A DNA stretch of 64,000 nucleotides from Forficula auricularia (taxonomy: Eukaryota > Arthropoda > Insecta > Dermaptera > Forficulidae), in assembly GCA_024734495.1 (NCBI GenBank), contig JALMQS010000327.1:1-64000 (forward strand), read 5' to 3'. Position numbers and translations under genes: made by a program. Positions 10,169 through 21,440 of this stretch are shown here, in pieces (positions within the stretch are counted from its first letter, which is position 1; every line of letters begins with the position of its first letter). Below the pieces are notes generated by a model, which was not told the origin of the DNA, did no database searches, and worked only from the letters and a program-made list of their open reading frames with translations.

Positions 10169-11110
10169 GTCTTCGATCTTCCGTATTCCTCCGCCCCTTG
10201 ACATCAAATGATATCTTATCTTTCAAAAATTATTTTATTGTAGTGCATCGATTAATCAGATAGCTGATTAATTATTTTTAATTTATTTATTCAAAACACT
10301 ATTTTTCATTATATCTGTCCCATTTCGAGAATATTTCCGGAAAAAATTGGATAAAAAATCCGCAACGAATGTTGCAAAAACTTTCCCGAAAACTCTGGAG
10401 AAACATTTTGTCTTTGAAATTTTTTCTGATTTTTACTCTTAAGGGGCTATCTATCAACATATGTTACATAAATATTTTAGTTTGAAAAAATAATGTAAAT
10501 GATTTCCTCATAACAAAGATGTGATTTTTATGCAGTAAAACCCCCTAAAATATGGAATAAAAACTTAAAAATAAGAAGCAAAAAATGTTAAAACATTAAC
10601 ATGTAATTAAATGGTCCAAATGTGCATTTATACATATTTTATATAATGTTTATGCATTGCGAAAAAAAATATAACTGCAAAATAAATCAAATGAAAAATA
10701 GTTATTTTTCAAAATTATATCAATATAATAAACTACCTGCGAAGGGACTACGCCCCCTGAACTCCGCACCGGGTTTTAAAATAATAATTTAAATTTCAGA
10801 AAAATAATAAATTTTATTTATCATGAACTATTAGTGGATTTTAAAATTTAAAAAATCACGTCGGTGTCGTCGCGCAAGCCGATTATAATAAGTATAGATA
10901 GATAGATAATGAGTTGTTAAGATTAAGGAAGAAAAAAGTAAAACAAAATTTGTTGTGTGTATGAAACAAGTATATTGAAAAAAACTTTATTGTTTTTAGT
11001 ATTAAATAAAAACAAATCGTGTATAAAAACAATCTGAAAACGTTTATTTGTAATCCATACCGTACCGGGAATAATTCTGCCTTTATCATTGGAAATTTTA
11101 AAAATAGAAA
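10169..11110. other. AT-rich stretch without recognisable gene
   Basis: Contains a GC island near 10740-10775 (CGCCCCCTGAACTCCGCACC) that resembles short C/G-rich blocks in repeats elsewhere (23050, 57790). I see no coding region, RNA gene or paired repeat ends. The overlapping minus-strand frames at 10883-11147 are AT-rich with no domain. Confidence 0.4.
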
Positions 11111-11168
11111 AAATTGTTGAATCGAACCCGAGTGCCAGTAACAGCAATCCGGGCCATCTGTGAAATAA
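11110..11168 (-). mobile_element. tRNA-like SINE head
   Basis: On the minus strand an A-box-like ATGGCCCGGATTGCTG is followed about 15 bp later by GGGTTCGATTC, a near-perfect B box. The two internal pol III promoter boxes at tRNA-like spacing suggest a SINE head or a tRNA relic; the body downstream (toward 11040) is unrecognised. I could not fold a complete cloverleaf, so it is not called a tRNA gene. Confidence 0.4.
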
Positions 11169-11589
11169 ACACTATATTTTGACTTGGTCTAAATAAATAA
11201 TTTTTTTTTGATTAATTTCATGAATGTTTTTCCCAGAAAGTTTTAAGTGATTATATTAAGGTATTTTTGAATTTCGTGAACAAAATATATTACTGAGTCA
11301 ATTACACTATGTTTGTAACAGAAATACAAATACACATGCAGCCCCCTTCACTACTAGTAATCTTGTGGTAAAGATCTCATTTTTTAGGACTTCTCTACAA
11401 TGAGATATTCTATTTATTTAAACTAACAGATTGAAATTATAACTTGTTGACTATATTAAATTTTTTTTATTTTTTATTTTATTATATTTGAATTCAGTAG
11501 TAGAACGGCTCTATCTGATTCCAATAGCCCCCTACGAACGATCCTTTTTTTAACAATTTTATTGAATAAATAATATTATTATAAAAAAA

Positions 11590-12918
11590 AAATAGAACCG
11601 CTTCAAATTAAATTCAACAAATAAAATAATAAGAACCAAAAATCAAATAAAATGCACTAAAAGGTATAAAATAATTATCTTATTTAGTTACAACAAAACG
11701 ACGAAATTGTTACATGAAATCACTTTTTGAAGTCGGTGCCAAAAATATACATTTTATGAATCGAAGTCGACGGATCTTATTAAGTAGGTACGTTTGGCGG
11801 GTACGGTTACTTATAAAGTTTGTTTAGCACCGACTTCAAAAAGTGATTTCATGTAAATATTTCGTCATTTAGTTGTAACTAAATTAGATAATTATTTTAT
11901 ACCTTTTAGTGCATTTTATTTTATTTTTGAGTTCTTATTATTTTATTTGTTGCATTTAATTTTTTTGAAGTCGGTTTTATTTTTTTCATAAAAATTATTT
12001 TTATTTTTCTCTTTTTTAGTGATCTTATTATTAATCTTATTATTAATAATAACTTAATATAATAACGCTGATGATGCCGTCGGTATATTTGGGCTTTGAG
12101 CCCAGATAAACAGTTAACCTATAATCGGAGTGGGTACTCATACATTGAGAACGATCGCAGAATAAGTCGATCGAAACGTCGTATTAAAATTGTAATTATT
12201 TGTTTCAATAAATAATTATAAAGTAATCATGTGTGATTTAAATAAAAATTTAAACTTTAATCAAATTAATCACAAAAATAAAAGCTTCAACAGCTTCATT
12301 ATTAATATAATAGCTTGCATGCATCTCGTAAGAGAAAGCGTCGGGCGAATTAATCAGAAAATGATAATAAAATTCAATTCATGAATATAGAAATTCTCTT
12401 GAAACGTTTGAGGGTTTAAAATGAATGTTTTAAGATTTTTTATAAAAGATTTTATTTATTATAATTTCGATTATTTGCTCATAAAAATTTGAGATTTACG
12501 TTATTTCGTCATTAATCATATCATCAGAACTTGACCAAATTAATATGGAACCACCCCTAAAAAGAATCATCGAAATCGGTCCACGTGGCAAAAATTTCTC
12601 GCTGAAAATACATAAAATAAATAAATAAAAAGGTATCTTGGCTATCTTGGAGCTATACTGATCCAAACGCAGAACGAATCATTAAAAGCGGTTCATAAAC
12701 AAAGAAGTTATGCCTGAACAAACATAACAAAAAAGGTCCATTACCTATGAAATTTATATTTTTACCAATCGGAAACTAGACTGAACCCAATGCAAAAAAA
12801 TCATCAAAATCGGTTGACAATTGGCTAAGATATTAGGTAACATAGACACAAAAAAAAAAAAAAAAAAAAATCAGTCGAATGGAGAAGCTCTTCCTTTTTG
12901 AAGTCGGTTAAAAAAATA
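11590..12918. mobile_element. Family A element, diverged, with insert
   Basis: Positions 11600-11985 hold the central palindrome (CACTAAAAGGTATAAAAT, GAAGTCGGTGCC and their inverses). Positions 12515-12918 hold a diverged reversed outer arm ending CTTTTTGAAGTCGGTTAAAA. Between them lie about 500 bp with GCATGCATCTCGTAAGAGAA, which recurs between the same two modules at 29040 and at 47290. This longer subtype (centre, insert, arm) is therefore a distinct family A variant present three times. Confidence 0.5.
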
Positions 12919-13119
12919 AAAATTATAATAACGAACAAATTTGAATGGTTTTTTCTTTTTTCTCTGTGATATTTGCGTTCCTTTTCGATTACTTAATTTT
13001 TCTAAAAATATATTATTAGTTGAAATTTACTATTATTATTTAATATGTTATTCTTCATGTAATTATAGAGAAGCTTAATTATTTTAATTACAATGTGATT
13101 TAAAATATATTTTAAAATT

Positions 13120-13225
13120 CCCGATAAAAAACAATGTGTCAAATATGACCACGGGCCGCAAGTATGTCCTTCGAGGGCCACAAGCGGTCCGCGGGCTGCG
13201 GCTTAGCCAGGCCTGATCTAGAAAC
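13120..13225 (-). mobile_element. hAT-like terminus fragment
   Basis: On the minus strand it reads CAGGCCTGGCTAAGCCGCAG, then CCCGCGGACC, CTTGTGGCCC and GCGGCCCGTGG. This is the style of hAT ends that encode repeated GCGGCCC motifs. No opposite end or transposase is found nearby. Its GC content is far above the surroundings. The small frame 13084-13266 over it is not a gene. Confidence 0.45.
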
Positions 13226-13478
13226 AAAGCATTAAACGCGGTCTTACTGAAGTTATACGTAGGCATTATTTACATTTAAATTTCAAATGGCTAATATTAA
13301 TCAACTTTCTCTTCATTAAGTTTGTGCGATAATAAAAGTAAAAAAAAAATATATAAAAACCAGTAGATATCATGTTTGAATATTACATTATCTTATTAAA
13401 TAATTGATTGATAAATTGTATTAAAAATCAGAATAACCGTTTTCACCAAGTATACTCTGATAGGTGGTGGACGGCTAT

Positions 13479-13642
13479 TAGGGCCGGTTGTATGTCGCAA
13501 AGTAAATGCTTTTTACAACTAACAAAGGGTAGATGGTAAATGGAGGGACTGGGATGGCCAATCAGATGACAGGCACTTTTACCATCTACCCTTTGTTACT
13601 TGTAAAAAGCACTTACTTTGCGTCATACAGCCGGCCCTAAGT
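13479..13642. mobile_element. MITE with GGGCCGG ends, copy 2
   Basis: A palindromic 164-bp element. It starts TTAGGGCCGGTTGTATG and ends with the inverse (CATACAGCCGGCCCTAA). The arms include GTAAATGCTTTTTAC, and the arms flank CTGGGATGGCCAATCAGATG. It shares the ends and core with the 4104-4318 element. Non-autonomous. Confidence 0.65.
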
Positions 13643-14040
13643 TAGCTTTATTACTAGGAAGGCAGATGAAGCTTCAAAAAATTGTTTTGTTCTTTTGTTT
13701 AAATGTGTTTGACACGTGAAGAAAAATAATTTTCAACTATGATCCCCCTTTTTGAAAGCGTAGAAAGTTCGTTCTGGTGCCCAAATGTTTGTATTTCTGA
13801 TGCGGAGAACTGCTTATATTTTGAGCTCTCTATCTTTAGAACTACCGCTGTTTTAGACCGACAAATACGGGAATTTTTGTATGCGATTCCTCCCAGTATT
13901 GAAATGTTCTACCAATATAAACATTACCATTGAATCATAAAGAGAGAAGATAGATCTAAAGTATTCCTAAACTAGTTCTTTTTTTTGGAAACATGGTTTC
14001 TTGCTTTTATTATTTAGGCATTTAACTTATCTCTATAATA

Positions 14041-14509
14041 AATTTTTTTATAATTTTCTAACTGATATGACAAAGAATAATTGACCTATCAATGAGAAGT
14101 GTTTTGGCCGCGCTTTATTTGAAAAATATATTTTATCACAAGACTATTGTGGATTATGCTATTAAAGTCTGTGGAGTCTTAAATCTGGACCAGGAGAGAA
14201 AAAAGATGTGATCCACTTAGCTACAATCCAACGTCATTTTGCGTATAGCCCGCTAGACATTCGGATGGATGTTCGGTGATCCATCCGAATGTCTAGCGGG
14301 CTATACGCAAAATGACGTTGGATTGTAGCTAAGTGGATCACATCTTTTTTCTCTCCTGGTCCAGATTTAAGACTCCACAGACTTTAATAGCATAATCCGC
14401 AATAGTCTTGTGATAAAATATATTTTTCAAATAAAGCGCAGCCAAAACACTTCTCATTGATAGGTCAATTATTCTTTGTCAAATCAGTTAGAAAAATTAT
14501 AAAAAAAAT
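14041..14509. repeat. 469-bp near-perfect palindrome
   Basis: Two arms of about 230 bp (14041-14270 and 14279-14509) separated by only 8 nt (GTTCGGTG). Examples: ATTGACCTATCAATGAGAAG opposes its inverse near 14455, and ACATTCGGATGGAT opposes ATCCATCCGAATGT. Mismatches are few, for example GGCCGCGC against GCGCAGCC and ATATGA against TCAAAT. A related single-arm sequence occurs at 23225-23530, so this is a repeat family and not a local inversion. No coding capacity. Transcription across it would give a long hairpin RNA. Confidence 0.75.
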
Positions 14510-14869
14510 TATTTAAGATCATTATTTCAAGTTAGAAATATCTAAGTTCAAATATTATTTTCACTCAATATTTGACAAAAATTCCCTACAGTTGATTCGT
14601 GATTGAATCAAATGTAGAAAACATTCGGTTTATCTCCATGAGTATCTTCGAGGCCTCTGATCGTTTAGGAAAGCGGTTCTTAGCCTATGGATCGGGACCC
14701 AAAATTGGGTATTTTACTGTTTTTATTTATTTATTTAAAACAATGCTCTGAGGTGGCTACCTCGTAGAGCAGAAACAGAAAGAATATATACAAATAGTAA
14801 CATTTAATTAAAGGAGACAATAAAATGTGTCTCTGCTGTAATTATAAATTTTATTTATTTATAATGAGA

Positions 14870-14912
14870 CTCAGTAGTTTTGCTCTCTCATCAGTCTACT
14901 ACATGTATTCAC
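14870..14912 (-). ncRNA. Degenerate hammerhead ribozyme
   Basis: Minus strand keeps GTAGTAGA and CTGATGA but has lost about 7 nt in the helix II and GAAA region compared with the intact copies, and reads AAAACTACTGAGTCTC. Helix II cannot form, so it should be inactive. It sits in the left arm of the dimer at the place where the right arm has an intact ribozyme. Confidence 0.6.
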
Positions 14913-14957
14913 AGAAATTAATTTATGAATTTATAAATTAATTCCTGTGAATACATT

Positions 14958-15007
14958 GTAATAGACTGATGAAGAGGGCAAAGCCCTCGAAACTATAGTC
15001 TCGTTAT
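14958..15007 (+). ncRNA. Hammerhead ribozyme, type I
   Basis: Helix I GUAAU-A-GA (14958-14965) pairs with UC-GUUAU (15001-15007) with one bulged A. Core CUGAUGA 14966-14972, one extra A, helix II GAGGGC-AAA-GCCCUC (14974-14988), GAAA, helix III AC-UAUA-GU, and cleavage residue C15000 in a GUC triplet. Every conserved hammerhead position is present. Hammerheads of this minimal type are established in Penelope-like elements, where they self-cleave the element RNA. Confidence 0.75.
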
Positions 15008-15184
15008 AAATAAATAAAATTTATAATTCCAGCAGAAGACACACTCTTTCTTTTATTGTCTCCTTTAATATATAAAAATTCTGCTACTCACTTTCAATTT
15101 AGTAACATTTAAATAAGCAAACAGAAAGAATACAGGTATATGGTAAGATTTCAGTAAAGTGTTAGTAGGGTTGGTGAGGGAGAC

Positions 15185-15288
15185 GAGCTTTAGCCTGTAG
15201 AAATTGTATATGCTATCCAGGATCGGACCCCGGCCTCCCGCTTGAACATCGTCATCAACGCGTTAGCCAGCTCGTTATAACAAATTGT
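15185..15288 (-). mobile_element. tRNA-derived SINE head
   Basis: Minus strand: ACGAGCTGGCTAACGCGTTG resembles an A box, and about 25 nt later GGGTCCGATCCTGG resembles a B box. The downstream AGCATATACAATTTC is the presumed SINE body. No acceptor-stem pairing supports a functional tRNA. Confidence 0.45.
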
Positions 15289-15669
15289 TTTTTTGTTTGT
15301 TTTATTTTTTACTTAATAATGTATACTGTCATACTCTTATTGACTAGTGAGTATATATTTATAAATTGGGAAATTTAAAAAGTAATTAAGGAGGGATCGA
15401 GGGAGGTGGAATAGTCGAGCGCGTAGCTTTACTGCTTCATCATCATGAGCTTGATGACGATGATGGAACGAGAGGCGCTTAAGCCTCGAAATCTGCCGAA
15501 AAAACAAACTTAATCGGCTAGAATCCAGCTCCTGTGATAACACTATACAAACACTAAATAAAATTATCTTACACTGCATATTATGTTTAGTACCTAGAGG
15601 CACCGAGCGATGCTCGGTAACTTCTTCCTTCAGTTAAAATCTTTATTTTAATATTATTTTTAATTTAAA

Positions 15670-15937
15670 ATACTGATAAAAAGGTCGATTTTTATTTGAG
15701 AGCCGTTTTCAAATTAAAAAAATACAAATATATCTATATATTATTCGACCAGTGTACCCCCCACCTCCACCCTGCTCGACCCCACCCCCGAAACCTCGCC
15801 CTACCCTCGGATCCCCCACCACTGCGCCCCACCTTCTGCATCCCCCACATCCACTTTCTCATCCTCAAAACTTAATAGTTTGTTTCATCAAAATCGTTAG
15901 AGCCGTTTTTAAAATTAAAAAAAATACAAAAACTTAC

Positions 15938-15970
<33 letters not shown>

Positions 15971-16350
15971 CATACATCGGGAGACCGAGCTTTGTTCGTG
16001 TTTAGTTAATGCTTGACAACAACACACCACAATCACAAAGTTCTTCAAGGCCTTTGAGAACAAAGATTTAAACCAACCCATTGTCTGCCTGGGTAGAAAA
16101 TAAAAGAGGAACCCTTTTTAAATCACTAAGATAAGATTGCCATTTGTCTACGTGAGAATAATTAATTTGATTACGAAAAAACCAATCAAAAACAATTTTG
16201 TCGAAGATGAGACCGTGACAGATCGAATTGTCAACCAAAAAACCCCCTAACCCGTGAATTTCATCAAAATCGGTAGAGTCGTTTTCAAAATAGAACCAAG
16301 CTACAAATATATACATAAATAAATATATATACAAACAAATATATATATAA
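15670..16350. repeat. LINE 3'-UTR-like repeats and TA microsatellites
   Basis: The motif AAAATCGTTAGAGCCGTTTT occurs at 15893, with a diverged form at 16265 and another near 15695, each followed by AAATA-rich tails and TA repeats (15938-15973, 16310-16350). Sequence like this (…ATCGG…AGCCGTTTT plus a simple tail) is common at the 3' ends of RTE-type LINEs and their SINEs. Positions 15753-15870 are a C-rich block whose inverse recurs at 34265-34395. Apparent proteins at 15752-16334 are these repeats. Confidence 0.4.
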
Positions 16351-17705
16351 TGTAGTTAATTCGGGTTGAATAATAAATGACTATAAGCCAATGTATTCCT
16401 AAAAACAAATTATTTATTTTAAAAATTATTTACAGCTTTGATATTAGTTTTCTATATACAGAGATTATTTAATATAATAAAAAAACAAACATAATATAAT
16501 TACCTAAAAACAAATTGATTTTTATAGTTTGTTTTCTGGTATTCAATCTTTTTATATTTTAAAACAAATTTTACAACTTTAATATTAAAAACAAGTTTTC
16601 AAGCCATCAGCCATTAACTTCTTTTAATCGGTTTTTATATTTGACATGGATAGCAGTGGGACCAACTTGATAGGCCCAAAGTCTTGCACGGTTAAATATG
16701 AAGATATTTTATATATATATATATATACAATTTTTGCTCGTTTAATAAGAGTAGATATGGTCTATTATCTATTGTATAGTATACGAGGCCAAAAAAGTTG
16801 ATATTAAAAAATTTACAATTAATATGTAAAAGCTCGATAGAGCTACGAGTATATAGAAAAATTTATGTGAATAATATTTTAATTAACAGTACTCGTATAA
16901 ATTTGAAAAAAATAATTAATAAAACATTCTGATTAGATAATTACTATTCTATCGTTTTCCACTATGTAATAGTATATTATGTTCCTAATTCTGGGCTCTT
17001 CTTCAAGTGATATATACAGGGCAGCTAGAATTTGAGCGCCCGCATGGGTGGTTTTATTTGGACTGTTTATTTTGGAAGTGGTCTAAGTCCAATTTTGAAA
17101 AAAATGAGTTAATATCAGTTTTAGTTAGATGTGGATGTTTTCTTTTCATATTTATAATATCCTATCGATGGAGTACAATATCCTCATAAATTTGCTAAAA
17201 TAAAAATATTGAAATATATATAAATATATTATGTATTTAAAAAAATATAAATACAAATATCTCGAAATAACAAAAAAATGGATTTTCACTACTTTCAAAA
17301 TAAACGGTCCCTTCTTCGACTCTGAGAATAAGAAAATTTGAATTACCGAGTTAAAACTTGGAAAATAAAACATTAAATGATTGAACGAAAGAATTTAACT
17401 AGGAAACAATTAAAATTTTGTTGAAATAGGAAGAGTAGTTTGGAGATAGTTGTAGTCAAATAATGATTAAGTCAAATAGAGAAAATACATATATTTTCCT
17501 CAGCAAATATGAAATTTTATTTTAGACCGAAATAGAAAATCCCATAAAATACTAGCCTACAGTATTTTTTTCTTTTTCAACGAATTTTCAGAATTTGACT
17601 TTTCCTGAGATTTTTAATCACTTCATATTTTTTCATGATTTGAAGATGACCAAATGTACAATTTTAATAAAAAAAAAATTATTACCTTGAATATATATAT
17701 ATATA
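16350..17705. other. AT-rich stretch, no gene seen
   Basis: About 1.35 kb of AT-rich sequence with TA microsatellites (16706-16730, 17692-17710). I find no paired ends, tRNA-like boxes or protein similarity. The frames at 17007-17373 have no recognisable domain. Confidence 0.4.
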
Positions 17706-17710
17706 TATAT

Positions 17711-18155
17711 ACGAGCCCCGTCCCATCTCAATTGGCCCACCAATATTTTTTCTTTTTAAATAAAATTATGCTAATTCACGATAAATTTAATTTAAATATT
17801 TAATTTTATTATCATTTGGAACAACATTTTAAACAATTTAAAACATTTTATTGTAACATTTAACTTAAAATTATTTTTTAATTGTTAAAAACTTATTTTT
17901 AATATAAAAAATAGTTCTTTGCTTTTCACGATTTTTTTTTTTTTAAGAATCTTTGAATATATGAAATAATCAAGTAAGCTTTGCCTTTTTCCAACAAAAG
18001 AAAGTTTGTTTTGTTTATTATTAGTAAAAATGACTCGTGGAAAGATTGATGATGAAAAAATTCGCTCAATTATTATCAATTTATTTAAAAAGGGAAAATC
18101 AAACCCGGAAATTATTTGGCACCAGCCAGAAACCGTCGCAAACTCATATTAATCT
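17711..18155 (+). mobile_element. Tc1-like element, 5' end with long terminal repeat
   Basis: Starts ACGAGCCCCGTCCCATCTC inside a TA run. The first roughly 185 bp (to AATTGTTAAAAAC) match 34635-34808 plus 37042-37065, giving a long terminal repeat. Downstream, an ATG at 18030 opens the N-terminus of a transposase. After 18155 the element is lost and a family D foldback begins at 18246. Long TIRs with transposase near one end fit the Tc1/mariner superfamily. Confidence 0.55.
18030..18152 (+). pseudogene. Tc1-like transposase, N-terminal fragment
   Basis: Forty codons from ATG to TAA. The protein begins MTRGKIDDEKIRSIIINLF and continues with KKGKSNPEI, the start of a paired-like helix-turn-helix (R-G-x-D-D-E-K-x-x-I-x-x-L-x-x-x-G-x-S-x-x-E-I) as in Tc1 transposases, whose normal length is about 340 residues. 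The DNA-binding domain breaks after the first helices and the catalytic DDE domain is absent. It lies about 320 bp inside the terminal repeat, where the start of a transposase would be expected. The catalytic remains of a similar element are at 37091-37690. Confidence 0.5.
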
Positions 18156-18245
18156 TATTTGGGATTCCTAACGTCGATTAAAATTATTTCCACACCTTGT
18201 GCTTATTTATTAGCCAGGGTGGCCTTTTTTCGGTCTAATTTGCCT

Positions 18246-19374
18246 GTAGCCCAGTAAATAGAGGATCCAAAAATGGTTCAGCTTACATTCATTGCGGGAA
18301 AATATTTTTTCTACGATCGTTTGGTATGGTGTGGGTATGCCAAATCTAAGTTTACGTCCTCGAAACTGTAGGGGACAACTTTTGGTGGCCGAAAAACCTC
18401 GAAATTTTTGGACATTTTCCAGTTTTTCGCTTATAACTCGAAAACGTCCATATTTTGTAAATAAGCATCCTATTGTAAATTAAAAAGGACAAAATTTTGC
18501 GTCGATTAAAAAAAAAATAGAAAATTTGTCCAGTAGTTCGATTTTTTATGGGGATCCAAAAAACAGCCCCCGGATCACTTTTGAATACCTATCCCAAAAA
18601 CTCGCACATTTTTCGATTTTTTTCCCATTTTGACCATGAAGGAGCACGTTTTCGACAAAGACCACTCTGATGTTTTTGAGGATTCGGATCATATCCTGTC
18701 CGGAAAATGCAGGATATCTATAAATCTAAGAGTTTTATCAAAAAAGTGGTCCGAGTAAACGTTCAAGGTCAACAAAATTTCCTAAAGAATGAGATAGGAA
18801 TCAAGTTTATACCATGATTGGTTTTCATTTTATGAAGGAAAAACTGCGATTTTTTGAAAAAAATTGCATTTTTTCAAAATATCAACTTCATTGCGGCACG
18901 CTAACCATTATCCAATTAAGATGAAACTATGTTTTAATTGTAGCCAATTTAATCTAGTTTAAAAATGTTTAGAATCGTCTTTGAAGAAAACGTGCTCCTT
19001 CATGGTCAAAATAGGAAAAAATCGAAAAAAGTGCGAGTTTTTGGGATATTCAAAGGTGATCCGGGGGCTGTTTTTGGATCCCCTGAACTACTGAATCAAT
19101 TTTCTATTTTTTTACCCGACGCGAAATTTTGTCCTCTTTAATTTATTATAGAACAGTTATTTACAAAATATAAACTGTTTTCGAGTTATAAGCGAAAAAC
19201 TGGAAAAGTGCGAAAATTTCAAGGTTTTTCGGTGTCCCAACAGCCCCCACACTTTCGAGGTTGAAAACTTAGATTTGTCATACCCACACCATACCAAGCG
19301 ATCCTAGAAAAATATATTTTCCGGTAATTAATGCAAGCTGAAACCCACCTATATACTGGGCTACTGGGGTAGTA
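18246..19374. mobile_element. Family D long-arm foldback element, copy 1
   Basis: Left end GTAGCCCAGTAAATAG, right end the inverse (GGGCTAC). The inverted arms of about 400 bp share TTCAGCTTACATT, GATCGTTTGGTATGGTGTGG, CGAAAAACTGGAAAA and CATGAAGGAGCACGTTTTCG. The centre has CGGATCATATCCTGTCCGG and GGATATCTATAAATCTAAG. No transposase. Related copies are at 19606-20488 (diverged), 51092-52680 and a solo end at 41838-41891. The frames at 18292-18483 and 19219-19434 run in the arms. Confidence 0.65.
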
Positions 19375-19605
19375 TTTTTTCTTTTGTTCAAAATATGAAT
19401 TTAGTGTTACATACGATGGCTGATGTGCTATCATGATTTTTTTTTCAATTCAAAAGTTTTTATTTACAATATATTATACAATTTTCAAAAGTACATTTTA
19501 GAATAAAATAGTTGCATTCATTTTAGAAGCTGTAACTAATTTTTTTTTAATTTTAAAATATCTATTTTACATTATAGTCCAGGAAAATTACGATTTTAAA
19601 AAGAA

Positions 19606-20488
19606 ATAATTCCAGGTAAAGATTTCATTGCTTGAATACCTTTATTGGTACTCCAATATTACTACCCTAATTTTTCCCCCAAATCTGTGTTGTGGAAATT
19701 TTCCCACACCTCTCAAAATGAAAAAATTTCGGAATCTTTTCAGTTTTTCTTGAATAACTCTAAAACGGCTTATCAAATCAAAATCTATCTATTAGATAAA
19801 TTAAAACTCTTTAAAATATGTACACGTAAAATCATTTATTTAGGTTCAGTAGAACCGGTACTAGCGCCTATAAAATGCTGGATATCTATAGATCTAAGTA
19901 TTTTAACAAAAAAGTGTTCCAAATAATTGTTCAAGTCAACAAAATTTCCTAGACAATGAGATGGTTTTCATTTTATGAAGGGAAAATAGCGATTTTTTGT
20001 AAAAAACTGCAAACTTGAACCTCATTGCGGTGCGGGTTACCATTACCCAATTAAGATGAAACTTTATTTAAATTGTAGCAAATTTAATCTAGTTTATAAA
20101 TGTATAGAGTAGTCTTTGTCGAAAACGTGCTCCTTCATGGGAAAAATGGGGAAAAATGGAAAAAAGTACGAGTTTTAGGGATATTCAAAAGTGATCATGG
20201 GGGCTGTTTTTTAACAGGCGATAGTACCGGTTGTACTTAACCTAAATAGATGAAATTATTATCATTTTACGTGTAATTTAAATCGCTTTAATTTATCTAA
20301 ATATATCTTTTTTATTTGATAAGCCCTTTTAGAGTTATTCAAGAAAAACTGAAAAAACTCCGAAATTTTCTAATTTTGAGGCATGTAGAAAATTTTTCAC
20401 AACACAGATTTGGGGGAAAACTTAGGGTAGTAATATTGGAGTACAATAAAGGTATTTCAACAATAAAATCTTTACCTGAAACTATATC
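19606..20488. mobile_element. Family D-related foldback element, copy 2
   Basis: The arms of about 270 bp begin TTCCAGGTAAAGATTTCATT and end with the inverse near AAAATCTTTACCTGAAAC. Internal mirrored landmarks are ACTCCAATATTACTACCCTA, AATCTGTGTTGTG and GGTTCAGTAGAACCGGTAC. The centre (CAACAAAATTTCCTAGA, TTTTCATTTTATGAAGG, GTGCTCCTTCATGG) matches the centre of family D, so the ends differ but the core is shared. Frames at 19645-19926 and 20316-20579 lie in opposing arms and are not genes. Confidence 0.6.
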
Positions 20489-20489
20489 C

Positions 20490-21440
20490 TGTTTGTGCCA
20501 TTTTTTCACGTATTTGCCTGGACATTTTATTCGAATATATACGAGTAATTTCATTATAATCTTAGTATATAAATATTAAGAACTCAATTAGCGAACTATA
20601 AGTCAAGTATAGTATAATATACACATTTAATAGGTAACCATGTATATTTTCCCCTTCTTCGTGCCCTCTTTTTATATGTTTTTAATTTTACAGAGGGTCA
20701 AAATCACCTCTAAAAACTACTTTTGAAGTCCGAAATTTCAAAATTTTCACTGGGGGGGGGGGGGGTGCCGGTAGATGATCGTCTCAAAATGAAAGTCTGG
20801 CAGCGCCTCTGGTATAAGTGTATTATTTCTTTAGAATGTAAGCGTATTTCTTGTAAATAAACATTAATTAATTGAATTTCATACTAAAATAAAAATATTG
20901 TTATTTTCTTATATATTTTTTTTTAATATCGCCCCCCCCCCCCCCCCATAAGAAATTTCTGGATCCGCCCTTGCTCCTGAAACGTCTAGTTTCTAAATAA
21001 AACGTTGCAAGATTGTTTTATAAAGATTTGTATTTTTTTTTTTATTATATAATAAAAAAATCAATAATTAATTTTTCTTTATATATACAGAGTGTTCCAC
21101 AGAACACTTTCAATAAAAGTTTTCATGGAAGGAGTTCAGAGAAAGTGTTGAACTTTGACATATTTATGTTTTGGAATATATGCTCTTTTTAAATAAATTA
21201 TTAACAACTTTTGGACGCTTTCTGCTTTGCCGCAATCTCTATCAACTTTCTTATTTTCTATAGAACCCTCCAAATATTTTTGCATCATTAGATTAAGTGT
21301 TAAAAACTAAGATGATTTAGTATAATGCACTTGATGTTTAAAATTTATCATTTCTGAATTATTTTAGATAGTTTGTAAAATTTACCAATTTAGCGTTCAT
21401 CTTTAAATATTAATAATAATTGAACTATTGTTTTTTAGAA
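20490..21440. other. Repeat debris, homopolymer tracts, no gene
   Basis: Contains a G tract at 20752-20765 and a C tract near 20933-20947, a fragment CTGGCAGCGCCTCTGG, and an ACAGAGTGTTCCACAGAACA block at 21090 that resembles one end of a Tc1/mariner-type element. No coding region seen. Confidence 0.35.

Larger units (their letters stand above)
14808..15099. mobile_element. Penelope-like inverted dimer, non-coding
   Basis: A 292-bp insertion flanked by a perfect 13-bp target duplication, TAGTAACATTTAA (14795-14807 and 15100-15112). It is two Penelope-like 3' ends facing away from a centre near 14932. The left arm (minus) runs from AATTTATGAATT outward to AAAGGAGACAAT; the right arm (plus) ends CTGCTACTCACTTTCAATT. 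The right arm carries an intact hammerhead. No RT remains. Same architecture as 34809-37041 and 24649-24826. Confidence 0.8.

Noticed and set aside
12059..12186. Hammerhead-like layout: CTGATGA at 12068 and GAAACGTC at 12173 with flanks that partly pair
   Set aside because: The two core parts are about 100 nt apart, helix II is not convincing, and the bases next to the core (G and G) do not pair, so helix I fails at its first position.
15430..15500. Stem GAGGC/GCCTC followed by GAAAT near 15470-15490, resembling half of a hammerhead
   Set aside because: There is no CUGANGA core in the correct place upstream.
15752..16009. 85-codon proline-rich frame
   Set aside because: It is a C-rich repeat whose inverse occurs at 34265-34395 and then runs into a TA microsatellite; there is no protein-like pattern.
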